Shown piece by piece: positions 27,082-36,199 of a DNA stretch of 64,000 nucleotides. How positions within the stretch are numbered: the first letter of the stretch is position 1; every line of letters begins with the position of its first letter. Both the position numbers and the translations under genes were made by a program. The notes beneath the pieces were generated by a model, which did no database searches, was not told the DNA's origin, and was given only the letters and a program-made list of their open reading frames with translations. Source of the DNA: CAMPKL01 sp963805925 (GTDB taxonomy: Bacteria > Acidobacteriota > Terriglobia > Bryobacterales > UBA6623); the NCBI GenBank assembly GCA_963805925.1, contig CAWDWB010000007.1:124001-188000 (forward strand). The letters are read 5' to 3'.

Positions 27082-29265
27082 CTACTTCGCCTTCGCTACG
27101 ATCGCCAGAATCTGCGTGCCGTAGCGCTCTGCTAACTTTGGTCCGATGCCGCTTACTTGCAGCAGTTCGTCTTGAGATGTGGGCCGGTCCATCGCCAAAG
27201 CTTCCAACGTCTTATTCGGGAAAACCGTAAAGGGCGGTTGCCGCCGTCGTTTCGCCTCGGCCAACCGCCAGGTCTTCAACGCTTCCGCTAATACGGCATC
27301 GCCTTCGCTTGGGGTTTTATTTGCTTTGCCAACTGCTAACCGCCCTTTGGGTTTCTTCTTTGCTGCTGCGGGCGTCGGCGCCGCAACGGTTAGCTGCACG
27401 TATTCTGCGACCGACTCCCGGCACTCTCGTCCTTCGTAAGTTAGCGATGCGCGGCGATAGGTGATCACTTCACCGTCGCGCTCGAACGAATCGTCATAGA
27501 CGCCCACGTATCCCGCACGCACCAATCCTCCTAACAGGTCTTCGAACTTCTTGCGGTCGATCTCAGAACCCTCAAACAATTCACGCCAAAGTTTCCCCGT
27601 CGCTAGCCCGTCGCGAGCTTGCAGCGCCCCGATGATGCCGTCCAGTGCGTCCGCTTCGGCTGCCGTCGGCGCGCGTCTCTGCTGCACCGCGCACTCATCT
27701 GGCGCGCACACGTCGCACTTGCCGCATGGTTTGCGCGAATCTTCTTGATCCCCGAAATGACCGACTAACTCCAACATGCGGCAATTGGGGGTACTCGTGA
27801 AACGGCTAATCGCTTCCAGTTGCGCGATGCGGTGTTCGCGCTGCAACGCGTAGGGCTTTCTCCAGCCCCCATCGCCGCGGGTCACATTCTCTTCCGGATC
27901 GATGATCGCGCCCTTATGAATCCACAGCTTCTCGAGCGCCTTCTCGAAGATCTGCGGGTCGAGATCGAGGCGGCTCTCAATCGCCTGCCGTGATCGAGGG
28001 TCTTCAGATAGCGCCCGATAGACCTTCTCCACTTCGGTCACCGGCGGATAGTCCCGCTCCATGAAGAACTCGTGCGTGCGTCGGTCGTTCCACGAATGCA
28101 TCAACACCGCTGCCGAAGGCAGCCCGTCGCGGCCCGCGCGGCCGATCTCTTGGTAGTAGCCTTCCACGCTTCCCGGCAGCCCAGTATGGATCACCGTGCG
28201 CACGTTCGCTTTGTCGATGCCCATCCCAAACGCGATCGTGGCCACAATCGCGTCGTATTTTCCTGTCAGGAATCCCGACTGCACGTCTTCCCGGGCCGAC
28301 CCCGTCATCCCCGCGTGATAAGCCATCGCCGGGAATCGCCCTGCCAACTCTTCTGCTTGTTGCTCCGCCGCCTTGCGCGTCGGCGCGTAGACAATCGCCG
28401 GCCGGCGCGTCTGATCCTCCAACAGCTTGATCAGCGCCGGTATACGCTGTTTCGGCGTGAGTTCCACCACTTCGATGGCGATGTTCTCGCGGCGGAAGCC
28501 GTGAATCGACAGGATCGGATCTGCCAGGCCCAGTTGCTTGCAGATGTCTTCCTGCACCCGCGGCGTCGCCGTCGCCGTCAGCGCGATCACCGGCGCGGGT
28601 CGCAACAGCGGCAGCCGCTCGCCCAGCATGCGGTACTCCGGCCTGAAGTCGTGGCCCCATTGCGAGATGCAATGCGCTTCATCCACCGCGATCAAGCCCA
28701 AAGGACGCTTCGCCAGCATTTCCGGAAACCGCGGCACCGCGAGCCGCTCCGGCGCGATGAACAAAAAGTCCAGCTTGCCGTCCAAGTACGCGAAGCACGT
28801 CTCTCGGGACTCCGACCGCTCGCGGCCCGAATGAATGCGCTCCGCCCGAAACCCCTGAGCACGCAACTTGCCGACTTGGTCTTCCATCAAGGCGATCAGC
28901 GGACTGATCACCAACGTCGTCCTGCCGCGAGCGATTCCCGGCAACTGGTAGCACAGGGACTTGCCCGCGCCGGTCGGCATCACCAGCAGCACGTCGCGGC
29001 CGTTCACCACCGCCTCGCAGACGCCTTCTTGGTGCGGCCGGAACGCCGCAAAACCGAATCTCGACCGGAGCGTCTCCGCCAACTCGCCCGACTGCGTCTC
29101 AAGCGCTGCGGGCGCCGAACTGCGCCCAAACCGTTGCCTGGCCAACTCCACTTCCGCCGATCCCGCGTGATTCCTCTTTCGGACGGCTGAATCCGCCAGG
29201 CGAATCGCCCTTGCCTGGTCTTCTTTCTTCAATCTTGCACCCCGCCCCATTGTATTCTGCGACAT
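27082..29265 (-). CDS. recQ: ATP-dependent DNA helicase RecQ
   Basis: This 3'-5' DNA helicase for recombination and replication-fork repair has 727 residues. Order of parts: a basic N-terminal extension of about 60 residues, helicase motifs from 75 (MPTGAGKSLCYQ at about 96-106, DEAHCISQWGHDFRPEY near 195), and the QxxGRAGRDG motif VI. The zinc domain has cysteines spread as CRMLEL...CGKCDVC, followed by a winged helix. A C-terminal HRDC domain begins near 655 and ends in LLQVSGIGPKLAERYG. The N-terminal extension is longer than in E. coli RecQ. Confidence 0.96.
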   Translation of the reverse strand: MSQNTMGRGARLKKEDQARAIRLADSAVRKRNHAGSAEVELARQRFGRSSAPAALETQSGELAETLRSRFGFAAFRPHQEGVCEAVVNGRDVLLVMPTGAGKSLCYQLPGIARGRTTLVISPLIALMEDQVGKLRAQGFRAERIHSGRERSESRETCFAYLDGKLDFLFIAPERLAVPRFPEMLAKRPLGLIAVDEAHCISQWGHDFRPEYRMLGERLPLLRPAPVIALTATATPRVQEDICKQLGLADPILSIHGFRRENIAIEVVELTPKQRIPALIKLLEDQTRRPAIVYAPTRKAAEQQAEELAGRFPAMAYHAGMTGSAREDVQSGFLTGKYDAIVATIAFGMGIDKANVRTVIHTGLPGSVEGYYQEIGRAGRDGLPSAAVLMHSWNDRRTHEFFMERDYPPVTEVEKVYRALSEDPRSRQAIESRLDLDPQIFEKALEKLWIHKGAIIDPEENVTRGDGGWRKPYALQREHRIAQLEAISRFTSTPNCRMLELVGHFGDQEDSRKPCGKCDVCAPDECAVQQRRAPTAAEADALDGIIGALQARDGLATGKLWRELFEGSEIDRKKFEDLLGGLVRAGYVGVYDDSFERDGEVITYRRASLTYEGRECRESVAEYVQLTVAAPTPAAAKKKPKGRLAVGKANKTPSEGDAVLAEALKTWRLAEAKRRRQPPFTVFPNKTLEALAMDRPTSQDELLQVSGIGPKLAERYGTQILAIVAKAK

Positions 29266-29293
29266 GACTGCAAGGTCCTACGCGCCCCAAAGC

Positions 29294-29329
29294 GAGACCG
29301 CCCTGCGCAGGTTTTCCTGTGCAGGGCGG
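29294..29329. other. Long perfect-type stem-loop between minus-strand genes
   Basis: Two 16-base arms (29294-29309 and 29314-29329) pair with one G-T wobble around a TTTT loop. No T-run follows on either strand, so classical termination is unclear. It lies between the small gene at 29357 and recQ, where it may stop or stabilise read-through transcripts. Confidence 0.55.
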
Positions 29330-29356
29330 TCCGGGTCGCGTCGGTGTGGGGTGCGT

Positions 29357-29710
29357 CTACATCGCCTGGCTGAATATGGCGCTCGGCGACGGGCGATAGC
29401 CCGATGTCCTTTGCGCGTCGCCATAAAACATGTCGGCGAAACTCGTTTCCGATTTCGGCAGAAAGTTCTTCTTCATCAAACGGCTGCGAACGTCGTCCGG
29501 CACGCGGCCCAACAACGAGCAGCAGAACTCAAAGGTCATGCCGCTGTCTGTCTTGCCCTCGAACCATTCAAGAGCCTCCTCTCGATAGCGTCTGGGACCG
29601 CTCGATGCGTCTTGGAGAGCTTGAATCAAGACTGCGCCCGCCAGTCGTTGCAAAGCTCGGTCAGTGGCGGCGTCTTTTCTCGGCGGCAGGGATTTTGCAG
29701 GGACCATCAT
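29357..29710 (-). CDS. Small conserved-looking protein of unknown function
   Basis: From ATG 29710 this encodes 117 residues; a TTG at 29755 would add 15. I do not recognise a named domain. The central helix pattern (an alanine-rich helix, then REEALEWFEGKTDSGMTFEFCCSLLGRVPDDVRSRL) resembles the short 'WL..D....FSFe.vCe.LGldPdyiR' proteins found in many proteobacterial and acidobacterial genomes, but that comparison is from memory. It has no signal peptide and no membrane segment. It lies upstream of recQ with a strong stem-loop between them. Confidence 0.55.
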   Translation of the reverse strand: MMVPAKSLPPRKDAATDRALQRLAGAVLIQALQDASSGPRRYREEALEWFEGKTDSGMTFEFCCSLLGRVPDDVRSRLMKKNFLPKSETSFADMFYGDAQRTSGYRPSPSAIFSQAM

Positions 29711-29755
29711 GAGTTGTTTCTTGTGACCTCGTTCTAGTTCGGTTGGTACTCTCAA

Positions 29756-30020
29756 TACCGTTATCGGATGTTCTTCATGTTGTCAGCGATCCGAATCGAA
29801 ACAAATGGTGCGATAGTACCGAAGTGTCCTAGAGCGACTCCCCTAGGGGCATGCAAGTACCTCCTTAGTCAACAAGGAAACGTCCCAGACCTAGTTGAAA
29901 TCCCTGCAGCAGGGTTGCCCTCCCGGCCGCGAAACCCCGCCGTCAACCGGGCCCATGTTGTAGACTTGTACTCATAGGCTTAGACGGAACTCTTTTCCGC
30001 AAAAGGCAGGTGCATAGCAA
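29756..30020. other. Region upstream of rpsU
   Basis: This 265-base segment has no coding sequence. It contains a perfect CCCCTAGGGG palindrome (around 29840-29849) and CCCTG-CAG-CAGGG (around 29902). No convincing -35/-10 pair could be picked out for rpsU. The divergent arrangement with the small gene at 29357 implies promoters for both directions here. Confidence 0.4.
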
Positions 30021-30221
30021 TTGGCCGAAGTTCTCCTCTCGGAGGGCGAACCTCTAGACGCAGCTCTACGGCGCTTTAAGCGCAAAGTTCAGCAGCAAGA
30101 CATCATCAAAGAGGTCAAACGTCACTCCTACTACATGAAGCCGGGTGAAAAGCGCCGCCTAAAACAGGCATTGGCTCGCAAACGCAACCGTAAGAAGTCG
30201 CGCACGCGCCGCCCGGAATAG
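30021..30221 (+). CDS. rpsU: 30S ribosomal protein S21
   Basis: This small-subunit ribosomal protein helps initiation and sits near the anti-Shine-Dalgarno end of 16S rRNA. It has 66 residues: EGEPLDAALRRFKRKV, DIIKEVKRH and a very basic C-terminal tail (RKRNRKKSRTRR). The only possible start is TTG at 30021, because an in-frame TAG lies six bases upstream and the next residues are already conserved. GGCAGG is at 30004-30009. It is followed directly by a strong terminator, so it is monocistronic. Confidence 0.95.
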   Translation: MAEVLLSEGEPLDAALRRFKRKVQQQDIIKEVKRHSYYMKPGEKRRLKQALARKRNRKKSRTRRPE

Positions 30222-30230
30222 CAGATCGGA

Positions 30231-30259
30231 AACCGCGGGCTTCAAGCCCGCGGTTTTTG
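30231..30259 (+). terminator. Rho-independent terminator after rpsU
   Basis: A 12-bp stem AACCGCGGGCTT/AAGCCCGCGGTT with a minimal loop is followed by TTTTTGTTT. The inverted symmetry also places an A-run on the other side, so it may act for the convergent DCC gene as well. Confidence 0.92.
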
Positions 30260-30264
30260 TTTCG

Positions 30265-30684
30265 TCAGACCAATTCGTCCAAGAAACGCGAGCGCATTTC
30301 CGCCGTGGGGACCATGCATACTTCGCGTTTGCCGAACCAACGATAGCGTCGCGCCGCAAAGGCGTCGTAGCACCAGTCTCGTAAGCGCCTAGGAACCAGC
30401 AGCAATAGCCCAGTCATAAACCACAGCCCCGGCAGCCGGCTGGCCGCCTTCAATGCTGCAGTCGATTTCACTGCTACTTCGCCGCCCTCAATCAGCACCA
30501 TGCTGTCCAGATCGTGATGCTGCAAACCGGCTTCGGCCAGCAACTTCCGACCGACCTCGGACTGCAGCGCCGCGAAGCGGAATACCCCTTTGCGGTCCCT
30601 GCGTAGAAGGAAGTTCACCGACGAGTTGCAGAAATTGCACACGCCGTCGAACAAGACGATTGCCGTCTCTCGTGCTTCCTTCAT
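30265..30684 (-). CDS. DCC-family thiol-disulfide oxidoreductase (DUF393)
   Basis: The DCC family takes its name from the motif seen here, LFDGVCNFC, a redox-type CxxC near residues 15-18. From ATG 30684 the product has 139 residues; ATG 30717 would add 11 unremarkable ones. The central block RFAALQSEVGRKLL and the C-terminal RYRWFGKRE are also typical. One hydrophobic stretch near 90-105 is common in the family and may associate with membrane. The biochemical role is not established. Confidence 0.85.
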   Translation of the reverse strand: MKEARETAIVLFDGVCNFCNSSVNFLLRRDRKGVFRFAALQSEVGRKLLAEAGLQHHDLDSMVLIEGGEVAVKSTAALKAASRLPGLWFMTGLLLLVPRRLRDWCYDAFAARRYRWFGKREVCMVPTAEMRSRFLDELV

Positions 30685-30794
30685 ACCGTGCTCATCATAC
30701 CGTCCGCCGCCTGCCATTCCGCGCCCCAGGCGTTAGAATAGGGGCGTCACCTCCCGTGGCTTCCAGCCCTTCGTATTCTGTGACGCTTTCTCCG

Positions 30795-32804
30795 ATGACT
30801 CGCCGTGATTTCAGCCTGCTCGCGCTCGGCTCGATCTCCTTCGCTGAACGCCTCCCGGCCGTCAGCCTCGAGCAGGGCGGGGACTTGCTCGCCTACCTGC
30901 GGGAGTACGCTCGGCTGCTCGATGAGCGGCGCCGGCAGCGCTTCGAGCTGATCGCCACCCCGGAAAACGTCGACGCCTTGCGCCAAGAAGTGCGTGAAAA
31001 GCTCCGCGACATGTGGGGCCCTCTGCCCACCGACGACTCGCCTCTCAACCCGCAGGTCCTGGGAATCCTCGAACGCGACGGCCTCACCGTAGAGAAAGTC
31101 CAGTTCGAAAGCCGCCCCGGCTTTCTCGTTCCCGCCAACCTCTACCGGCCTTCCGAGTCTTCTGAGCGGCTGCCCGCCGTGATCGTCGCTTGCGGTCACG
31201 ACCCGCTCGGCAAGGCGTCCGAGTTGATCCAGCGCTTTTGCGCCTTATTGGCTCACCACGGCATGATCGCCCTGGCCTACGACCCGGTCGGCTGCGGAGA
31301 ACGCCCGCAACTCGCTTCCGGCAGTCCCGCCGAGCGTCAGCGCGCCCTGGCCATACATTGCTCCGCCGTCGGACTCAACTTGATGAACTATCGCGCCTGG
31401 GACTGCCGCCGCGCGATCGACTATCTTGAGCAGCGTCCCGATGTCGATCCGAGCAAGATCGCCATCGCCGGCGACGGCGCCGAAGCGCTTGAATATGCCG
31501 CCTTTGACAAACGGCTTGCTGCCTCGTTCCCCACCGGACAAGTCGTCAGTTTCAAGGCCTTCATCGACGCAGCCGTTATTAGCGATCCCGAGCGTGTCCT
31601 TTTCGGATCCCTGCGCGAAGGCATCGAGCACGCCGAACTGCTCGCCTGTATGGCCCCCCACCCTCTGGTGGTCGGCGCCCCGCGGCGCGGCTTACTCTCC
31701 GTGGAGGCGACCGCCCAGACCTTCAACGAAGCCATGCGCGCATACCGGGCCGCCGGTTCGGCCGACGTCGCCTCTCTAGTCGACGCCAACGAGGCCGCGG
31801 CTCTCGGTCCGGACATCCGTCGCGCTGGCGTCGACTGGCTCTCTCGTTGGTTGAGTCCCGTCGGCCGCACCGTGATTGAGCAATTCGGTCAACTCTTCTC
31901 CGCTGAGGAACTGCGTTGCGGGCCAACTGGCGGCCTCGAAACTAAGACTGTCATCGATCTCAACCGCGAGCGCGCCTCCCGTCTTGCGCCGCTATTCGAA
32001 GTCCCCGCAGAGGCTTCCCGCTTCGAGGTCTACAAGCAGGGTATCCGCCAACGGATCAAAGAGGTCACTCGCGTCGGCTCCTTCCTTCCCGAGCGGGGCA
32101 TCGAAATCACCGACCGCACCATCGACGCCGGCCGCTACGCCCAAGGCGTCGCCGTTGTGCTTTCCGACCGGGGCAGGGAAGACCCCTGGTTGCGTCGCGC
32201 CGTCATTGACCCCATCGTCGCCGCACAATACAGCGTCGTCGCTCTCGACCTGCGCGGTTGGGGTTCCGCCGCGCCCGGCGCCGCCGGCGACTTCGACTGG
32301 GAAAACTTCTTCGCCGACTCCAGCCTCCAAATCGGACGCCCCCTGCTCGGCCAGCGTATGAAGGACCTTTTGGCCATCCCCGCCGCGCGCATCGGCCGCC
32401 GCAGTTGGACTCTCGTCGGTGTCGGCGACGCCGCGCTCGTCGCCGCGCAGGCCGCTGCCATCGATGACCGCGTCGAGAAGCTCATCACCGTCAACGGCCT
32501 GTTCTCCTTTCATGAAGCCATCGACGATCCGCTCACCTTGCACCCGATGAGCAGCTTCCCTCCCGGCGTCATCGGCGAATATGACGTACGCGACATCTAT
32601 GCCGCCGTCGGCCCCCGCCCGGTCCTGGCACTCAACCCCGTCGACGCCCAGCGCCAAGCTGTCCAAGAGGTTCAAGCCTGGGAACGCTTCGACTGGATCT
32701 CGCAAGCCTACGAAAACATCGGCGCCCCAACCGGCTTCCAGATGCACGCCCGGCTTGACTCCCCCGGGTTGCGCAAAACGATCACGGCCTGGCTCCAGTC
32801 CTAG
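30795..32804 (+). CDS. Tandem alpha/beta-hydrolase, acetyl-xylan-esterase-like, probable pseudoenzyme
   Basis: This 669-residue exported protein has a Tat-like start (RRDFSLLALGS) and two alpha/beta-hydrolase-like domains (about 90-340 and 410-665). In the first, PAVIVACGHDPLGKAS and AYDPVGCGERPQ resemble the oxyanion and strand-4 region of acetyl xylan esterases. The expected nucleophile elbow GxSxG reads GDGAE in domain 1 and GVGDA in domain 2, so no serine is seen at either. ATG 30795 was chosen because upstream codons overlap the DCC gene and have no signal. It may bind carbohydrate esters without cleaving them. Confidence 0.78.
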   Translation: MTRRDFSLLALGSISFAERLPAVSLEQGGDLLAYLREYARLLDERRRQRFELIATPENVDALRQEVREKLRDMWGPLPTDDSPLNPQVLGILERDGLTVEKVQFESRPGFLVPANLYRPSESSERLPAVIVACGHDPLGKASELIQRFCALLAHHGMIALAYDPVGCGERPQLASGSPAERQRALAIHCSAVGLNLMNYRAWDCRRAIDYLEQRPDVDPSKIAIAGDGAEALEYAAFDKRLAASFPTGQVVSFKAFIDAAVISDPERVLFGSLREGIEHAELLACMAPHPLVVGAPRRGLLSVEATAQTFNEAMRAYRAAGSADVASLVDANEAAALGPDIRRAGVDWLSRWLSPVGRTVIEQFGQLFSAEELRCGPTGGLETKTVIDLNRERASRLAPLFEVPAEASRFEVYKQGIRQRIKEVTRVGSFLPERGIEITDRTIDAGRYAQGVAVVLSDRGREDPWLRRAVIDPIVAAQYSVVALDLRGWGSAAPGAAGDFDWENFFADSSLQIGRPLLGQRMKDLLAIPAARIGRRSWTLVGVGDAALVAAQAAAIDDRVEKLITVNGLFSFHEAIDDPLTLHPMSSFPPGVIGEYDVRDIYAAVGPRPVLALNPVDAQRQAVQEVQAWERFDWISQAYENIGAPTGFQMHARLDSPGLRKTITAWLQS

Positions 32805-32898
32805 TCTCTGCGTTCGACCCCCAGGTCCTCTATGATGTTGAGAGTCGCGGGCGACCTCAACCGCCCGCTAATACGCCTGAGATCAGGAGTGTCCCGCT

Positions 32899-33354
32899 AT
32901 GCCTACTGTTAGAGTTAACGGCGTCGATCACGAATTCGACGGCGATCCGCAGCTTCCGCTGCTTTGGTACCTTCGCGACTTCCTGGGCCTCACCGGTTCC
33001 AAGTTCGGCTGCGGCATGGGCCTGTGCGGCGCCTGCACCGTCCACCAAGACGGCGTAGCGATCCGCTCCTGCATCACCCCGGTCAGTTCGCTTGAGGGCA
33101 AAGAGATCACCACCATCGAAGCTCTCTCCGCGACCGCCGATCATCCTCTTCAGAAGGCTTGGCGCGAACTCGACGTTCCCCAGTGCGGCTATTGCCAATC
33201 CGGCCAGATGATGCAAGCCGCCTCCATGCTCAAGGAAACTCCTTCGCCCACCGACGAAGACATCGACCGCGTCATGCAAGGCAACATCTGCCGTTGCGGC
33301 GCCTATCAACGCATTCGTATGGCCATCAAGCAGGCCGCGGAGGAAATGGCATGA
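32899..33354 (+). CDS. iorA: (2Fe-2S) subunit of isoquinoline 1-oxidoreductase type enzyme
   Basis: This small electron-transfer subunit (151 residues) belongs to a molybdenum hydroxylase. A ferredoxin-like cluster is bound by C38, C43, C46 and C58, and a second helical cluster by C96, C99, C131 and C133. The arrangement is canonical. AGGAGT lies upstream of the ATG. Its stop overlaps the start of iorB as ATGA, so the two subunits are co-translated. No FAD subunit is encoded nearby, as usual for the IorAB branch, which passes electrons to a cytochrome-type acceptor. Confidence 0.94.
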   Translation: MPTVRVNGVDHEFDGDPQLPLLWYLRDFLGLTGSKFGCGMGLCGACTVHQDGVAIRSCITPVSSLEGKEITTIEALSATADHPLQKAWRELDVPQCGYCQSGQMMQAASMLKETPSPTDEDIDRVMQGNICRCGAYQRIRMAIKQAAEEMA

Positions 33355-35627
33355 GCAGTCCCATCGTCAATGTCAGCCGCCGCGGTTTCCTCGGCTCCAT
33401 GCTCGGCGCCGGCGCCTTCATTCTGGCCACGCGCTGCGGCTCCAGCTCTGTCGCGGACATTCCGCCTTACGTGTCCGACGCTGAGTCCGCGCTCTTCAGC
33501 CCCGACATCTTCGTCGGCATCGACGCCGACGGAACCGTCCACATCATCGGACACCGTTCCGAGATGGGCCAAGGCACCAAGAGCAGCCTACCCATGGTCG
33601 TCGCCGACGAAATGGAAGCTGACTGGGCCCACGTCGTCGTCGAGCAAGCCATTGGCGACAAGCGCTACGGAGACCAGAACACCGACGGATCGCGCTCCGT
33701 CCGCTACTTCCTCGAACGCATGAAGCAAGCCGGCGCCACTGCCCGCCACATGCTCGAACAGGCCGCCGCCGACCAATGGGGCGTCCCCGTTGAAGAGGTG
33801 ACAGCCCGCAATCACCAAGTCGTCCACGAGGCTTCCAACCGCAGCGTCGGTTTCGGCGAACTCGCCGAGGCCGCCTCGAAGCTCGAAGTTCCCGCCGTCG
33901 AGACCCTCAAGTTCAAAGACAAGTCCGAGTACCGCTACGTCGGCAAGCCGATGCACGTGCCCGATCTCGAAGCCATCGTCAACGGCACGGCCGTCTTCGG
34001 ACAAGACTTCAAGCTCGACGGCATGGTCTACGCCTCGGTCGAACACCCGCCCGTTCTCGGCGGCAAGGCGACCAGCTTCGATCCTGCCGAAACACTCAAG
34101 GTCTGGGGCGTTCAGCAAGTCGTTGAACTACCCTACTTCACTCCGCCGCACGGCTTCCAAGCCCTCGGCGGCATCGCCGTCATCGCCGACAACACCTGGT
34201 CCACCTTCCAGGGACGCAAGGCGCTCAAGGTCGAGTGGGAAGACGGCCCCAACGCCGCTTACAACTCCGCGCAATACAAGGCCACCTTGCAAGAGACCAC
34301 CCGCGGCGAGTGCGCAGTCGACCGTAATATCGGCGACGTCGATGCCGAGTTCGCCAAGGGCGGCAAGATCATCGAGGCCGAATACTACGTGCCTCACCTC
34401 TCACACGCGCCCATGGAACCGCCCGCCGCAGTCGCCGATTACCGCAACGGCAGAGTGGTCGTCTGGTCCTGCACCCAGAACCCGCAAGCGGTCCAAGAGA
34501 CCGTCGCCGCCGCTCTGGGCATCCCCGAATCCGACGTCATCGCGCACGTCACCCTGCTCGGCGGCGGCTTCGGACGCAAGTCCAAGCCTGACTACTGCGC
34601 CGAGGCCGCATTGCTCTCCAAGCAACTCGGCAAGCCCGTCAAGGTCGCCTGGAGCCGTGAAGACGACATCCGCTTTGATTTCTTCCACTCCGTCGCGGCG
34701 ATGTATATGAAGGCCCGCATCGGCGCCAACGGCAAACCCACCGCTTGGCTGCAGCGTTCCGCCTTCCCGTCGATCTTCACCACTTTTAACCTCGAACAAG
34801 AACGCGGTACACCGCTCGAGATGGGCATGGGCTTCACCGACGTGCCCTTCGACATCCCCAACCATCGCGTCGAGAACGGCCCAGCCAAGAACCACGTGCG
34901 CATCGGCTGGATGCGCTCGGTTGCCAACATTTACCACGCCTTCGCCGTCCACTCGTTCCTCGATGAATTGGCCGCGGCCGCTGGACGCGACCCTGTCGAC
35001 TACATGCGCGACATGCTCGGTCAGCCGCGCATGGTCGACATCATCGCCTCGGCACCCGAATATCCCAACCAAGGCGCCTCGTTGGACGACTATCCCATCG
35101 ACATCGGCCGCCATCTGAACGTGCTCAACACGCTGGTCGAACAATCCGACTGGGCCAATCGCCGCCGCGCCCTGCGCGGCAAGAAAGGCCGCGGCCTCGG
35201 CATCGCCGTCCACCGCAGCTTTGTCTCTTACGTCGGCTCGGTCGTCGAAGTCGAAGTCGACGCCCAGGGCAACGTCTCCATCCCGCGCGTCGACACCGTA
35301 CTCGACGCCGGTACCACCATCAGCCCCGAGCGCATCCGTTCGCAGTTCGAAGGCGCCGCCGTCTTTGGTGCATCCATCGCCCTGATGAGCAAGATCACCG
35401 CCACCGACGGACGCATCGACCAGTCGAACTTCCACGACTATCAGGTCTGCCGCATCAACCAGGCCCCGAAGCACGTCAACGTACACGTGATCGAGAGCGA
35501 CGCGCCCCCCGCCGGCATCGGCGAACCCGGCGTTCCGCCTTTCATACCAGCGCTCACCAACGCCATCTTCGCCGCCACCGGCAAACGCATCCGCGAACTG
35601 CCTCTCCAAGGCCAAAGCCTCGTTTAA
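33351..35627 (+). CDS. iorB: Molybdopterin subunit of isoquinoline 1-oxidoreductase type enzyme
   Basis: This large catalytic subunit (758 residues) hydroxylates an aldehyde or N-heterocycle at a molybdenum cofactor. A twin-arginine signal (SRRGFLGSMLGAGAFI) indicates export already folded, probably together with IorA, which has no signal of its own. Mo-cofactor blocks are seen: GHRSEMGQG near 65, GGGFGRKS near 405, HAPMEPPAA and the C-terminal GEPGVPPFIPA with its likely catalytic Glu. ATG 33351 was chosen because it overlaps the iorA stop. The natural substrate is unknown. A terminator-like hairpin follows. Confidence 0.93.
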   Translation: MSSPIVNVSRRGFLGSMLGAGAFILATRCGSSSVADIPPYVSDAESALFSPDIFVGIDADGTVHIIGHRSEMGQGTKSSLPMVVADEMEADWAHVVVEQAIGDKRYGDQNTDGSRSVRYFLERMKQAGATARHMLEQAAADQWGVPVEEVTARNHQVVHEASNRSVGFGELAEAASKLEVPAVETLKFKDKSEYRYVGKPMHVPDLEAIVNGTAVFGQDFKLDGMVYASVEHPPVLGGKATSFDPAETLKVWGVQQVVELPYFTPPHGFQALGGIAVIADNTWSTFQGRKALKVEWEDGPNAAYNSAQYKATLQETTRGECAVDRNIGDVDAEFAKGGKIIEAEYYVPHLSHAPMEPPAAVADYRNGRVVVWSCTQNPQAVQETVAAALGIPESDVIAHVTLLGGGFGRKSKPDYCAEAALLSKQLGKPVKVAWSREDDIRFDFFHSVAAMYMKARIGANGKPTAWLQRSAFPSIFTTFNLEQERGTPLEMGMGFTDVPFDIPNHRVENGPAKNHVRIGWMRSVANIYHAFAVHSFLDELAAAAGRDPVDYMRDMLGQPRMVDIIASAPEYPNQGASLDDYPIDIGRHLNVLNTLVEQSDWANRRRALRGKKGRGLGIAVHRSFVSYVGSVVEVEVDAQGNVSIPRVDTVLDAGTTISPERIRSQFEGAAVFGASIALMSKITATDGRIDQSNFHDYQVCRINQAPKHVNVHVIESDAPPAGIGEPGVPPFIPALTNAIFAATGKRIRELPLQGQSLV

Positions 35628-35629
35628 GC

Positions 35630-35658
35630 AAAAGGGGGCGCATCCAGCGCCCCCTTTC
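35630..35658 (+). terminator. Terminator-like hairpin after iorB
   Basis: An 11-bp stem AAAGGGGGCGC/GCGCCCCCTTT closes on a 5-base loop within 5 bases of the iorB stop. The trailing T-run is short (TTT then CG), so efficiency is uncertain. Confidence 0.65.
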
Positions 35659-35801
35659 GAATTCTGCTCAAACCCTAACCACTGCCATCGGCGCAGCCGA
35701 TCCGAGCCGCCAACCTTTAGTTGGCGGTCCCCCTCGTCAGCGTCTTCGTCTCGTGGCTGCGCTAGACTGTCCCCTGCGAATCCTTCGCCCGAGAACAGAA
35801 C

Positions 35802-36068
35802 ATGCAATTCCTAGTCAGTTGGACCATCAAACCCGAGAATCGCGATGCCGCCACGGCCCGCTTCGTCGAAACCGGAGGCCTTCCGCCGGAAGGCGCCAAG
35901 ATACTCGGTCGTTGGCACCTAGCCGAGAGCCGAGAAGGTTTTCTGATCGCCGAGAGCGACGACGCAGTCGCCCTGAGCAAGTGGACCTACGGATGGTCCG
36001 ATCTGCTGAGCTTCCGTATCGCGCCGATTGTCGACGACGAAGGCTTCAAGTCCGTTCTGGGCGGTTGA
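35802..36068 (+). CDS. DUF3303 domain-containing protein
   Basis: This 88-residue cytoplasmic protein has a single ferredoxin-like alpha+beta domain. FLVSWTIKPENRDAATARFVETGG, PEGAKILGRWH and the W...LLSFRIAPIVDDE ending fit the DUF3303 family. Members are small and often stand alone; no biochemical function is known. A TAGACT sequence at 35764 could be a -10 element. The downstream hairpin at 36106 probably ends the transcript. Confidence 0.75.
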   Translation: MQFLVSWTIKPENRDAATARFVETGGLPPEGAKILGRWHLAESREGFLIAESDDAVALSKWTYGWSDLLSFRIAPIVDDEGFKSVLGG

Positions 36069-36105
36069 CCCAGGCGCCGCTGACCAATCTGCAGTCAAAA
36101 GAAGA

Positions 36106-36128
36106 CCCGCTCTCTGGAGCGGGCCTTC
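36106..36128 (+). terminator. Terminator-like hairpin after DUF3303 gene
   Basis: CCCGCTC-TCTG-GAGCGGG, preceded by an A-rich stretch and followed by CCTTCCC. The stem is strong but the T-run is poor. Confidence 0.5.
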
Positions 36129-36199
36129 CCATTTGGCAGTTGTTGCATCCATCCGCCTCGAGCGGGTCAAGCCCCCGCGCTAGCGGGTAATCTAAAGAT

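Noticed and set aside
30453..30794. Upstream extension of the alpha/beta-hydrolase by 114 codons
   Set aside because: It is antisense to the DCC gene, is rich in Arg and Pro, and would bury the Tat signal at MTRRDF.
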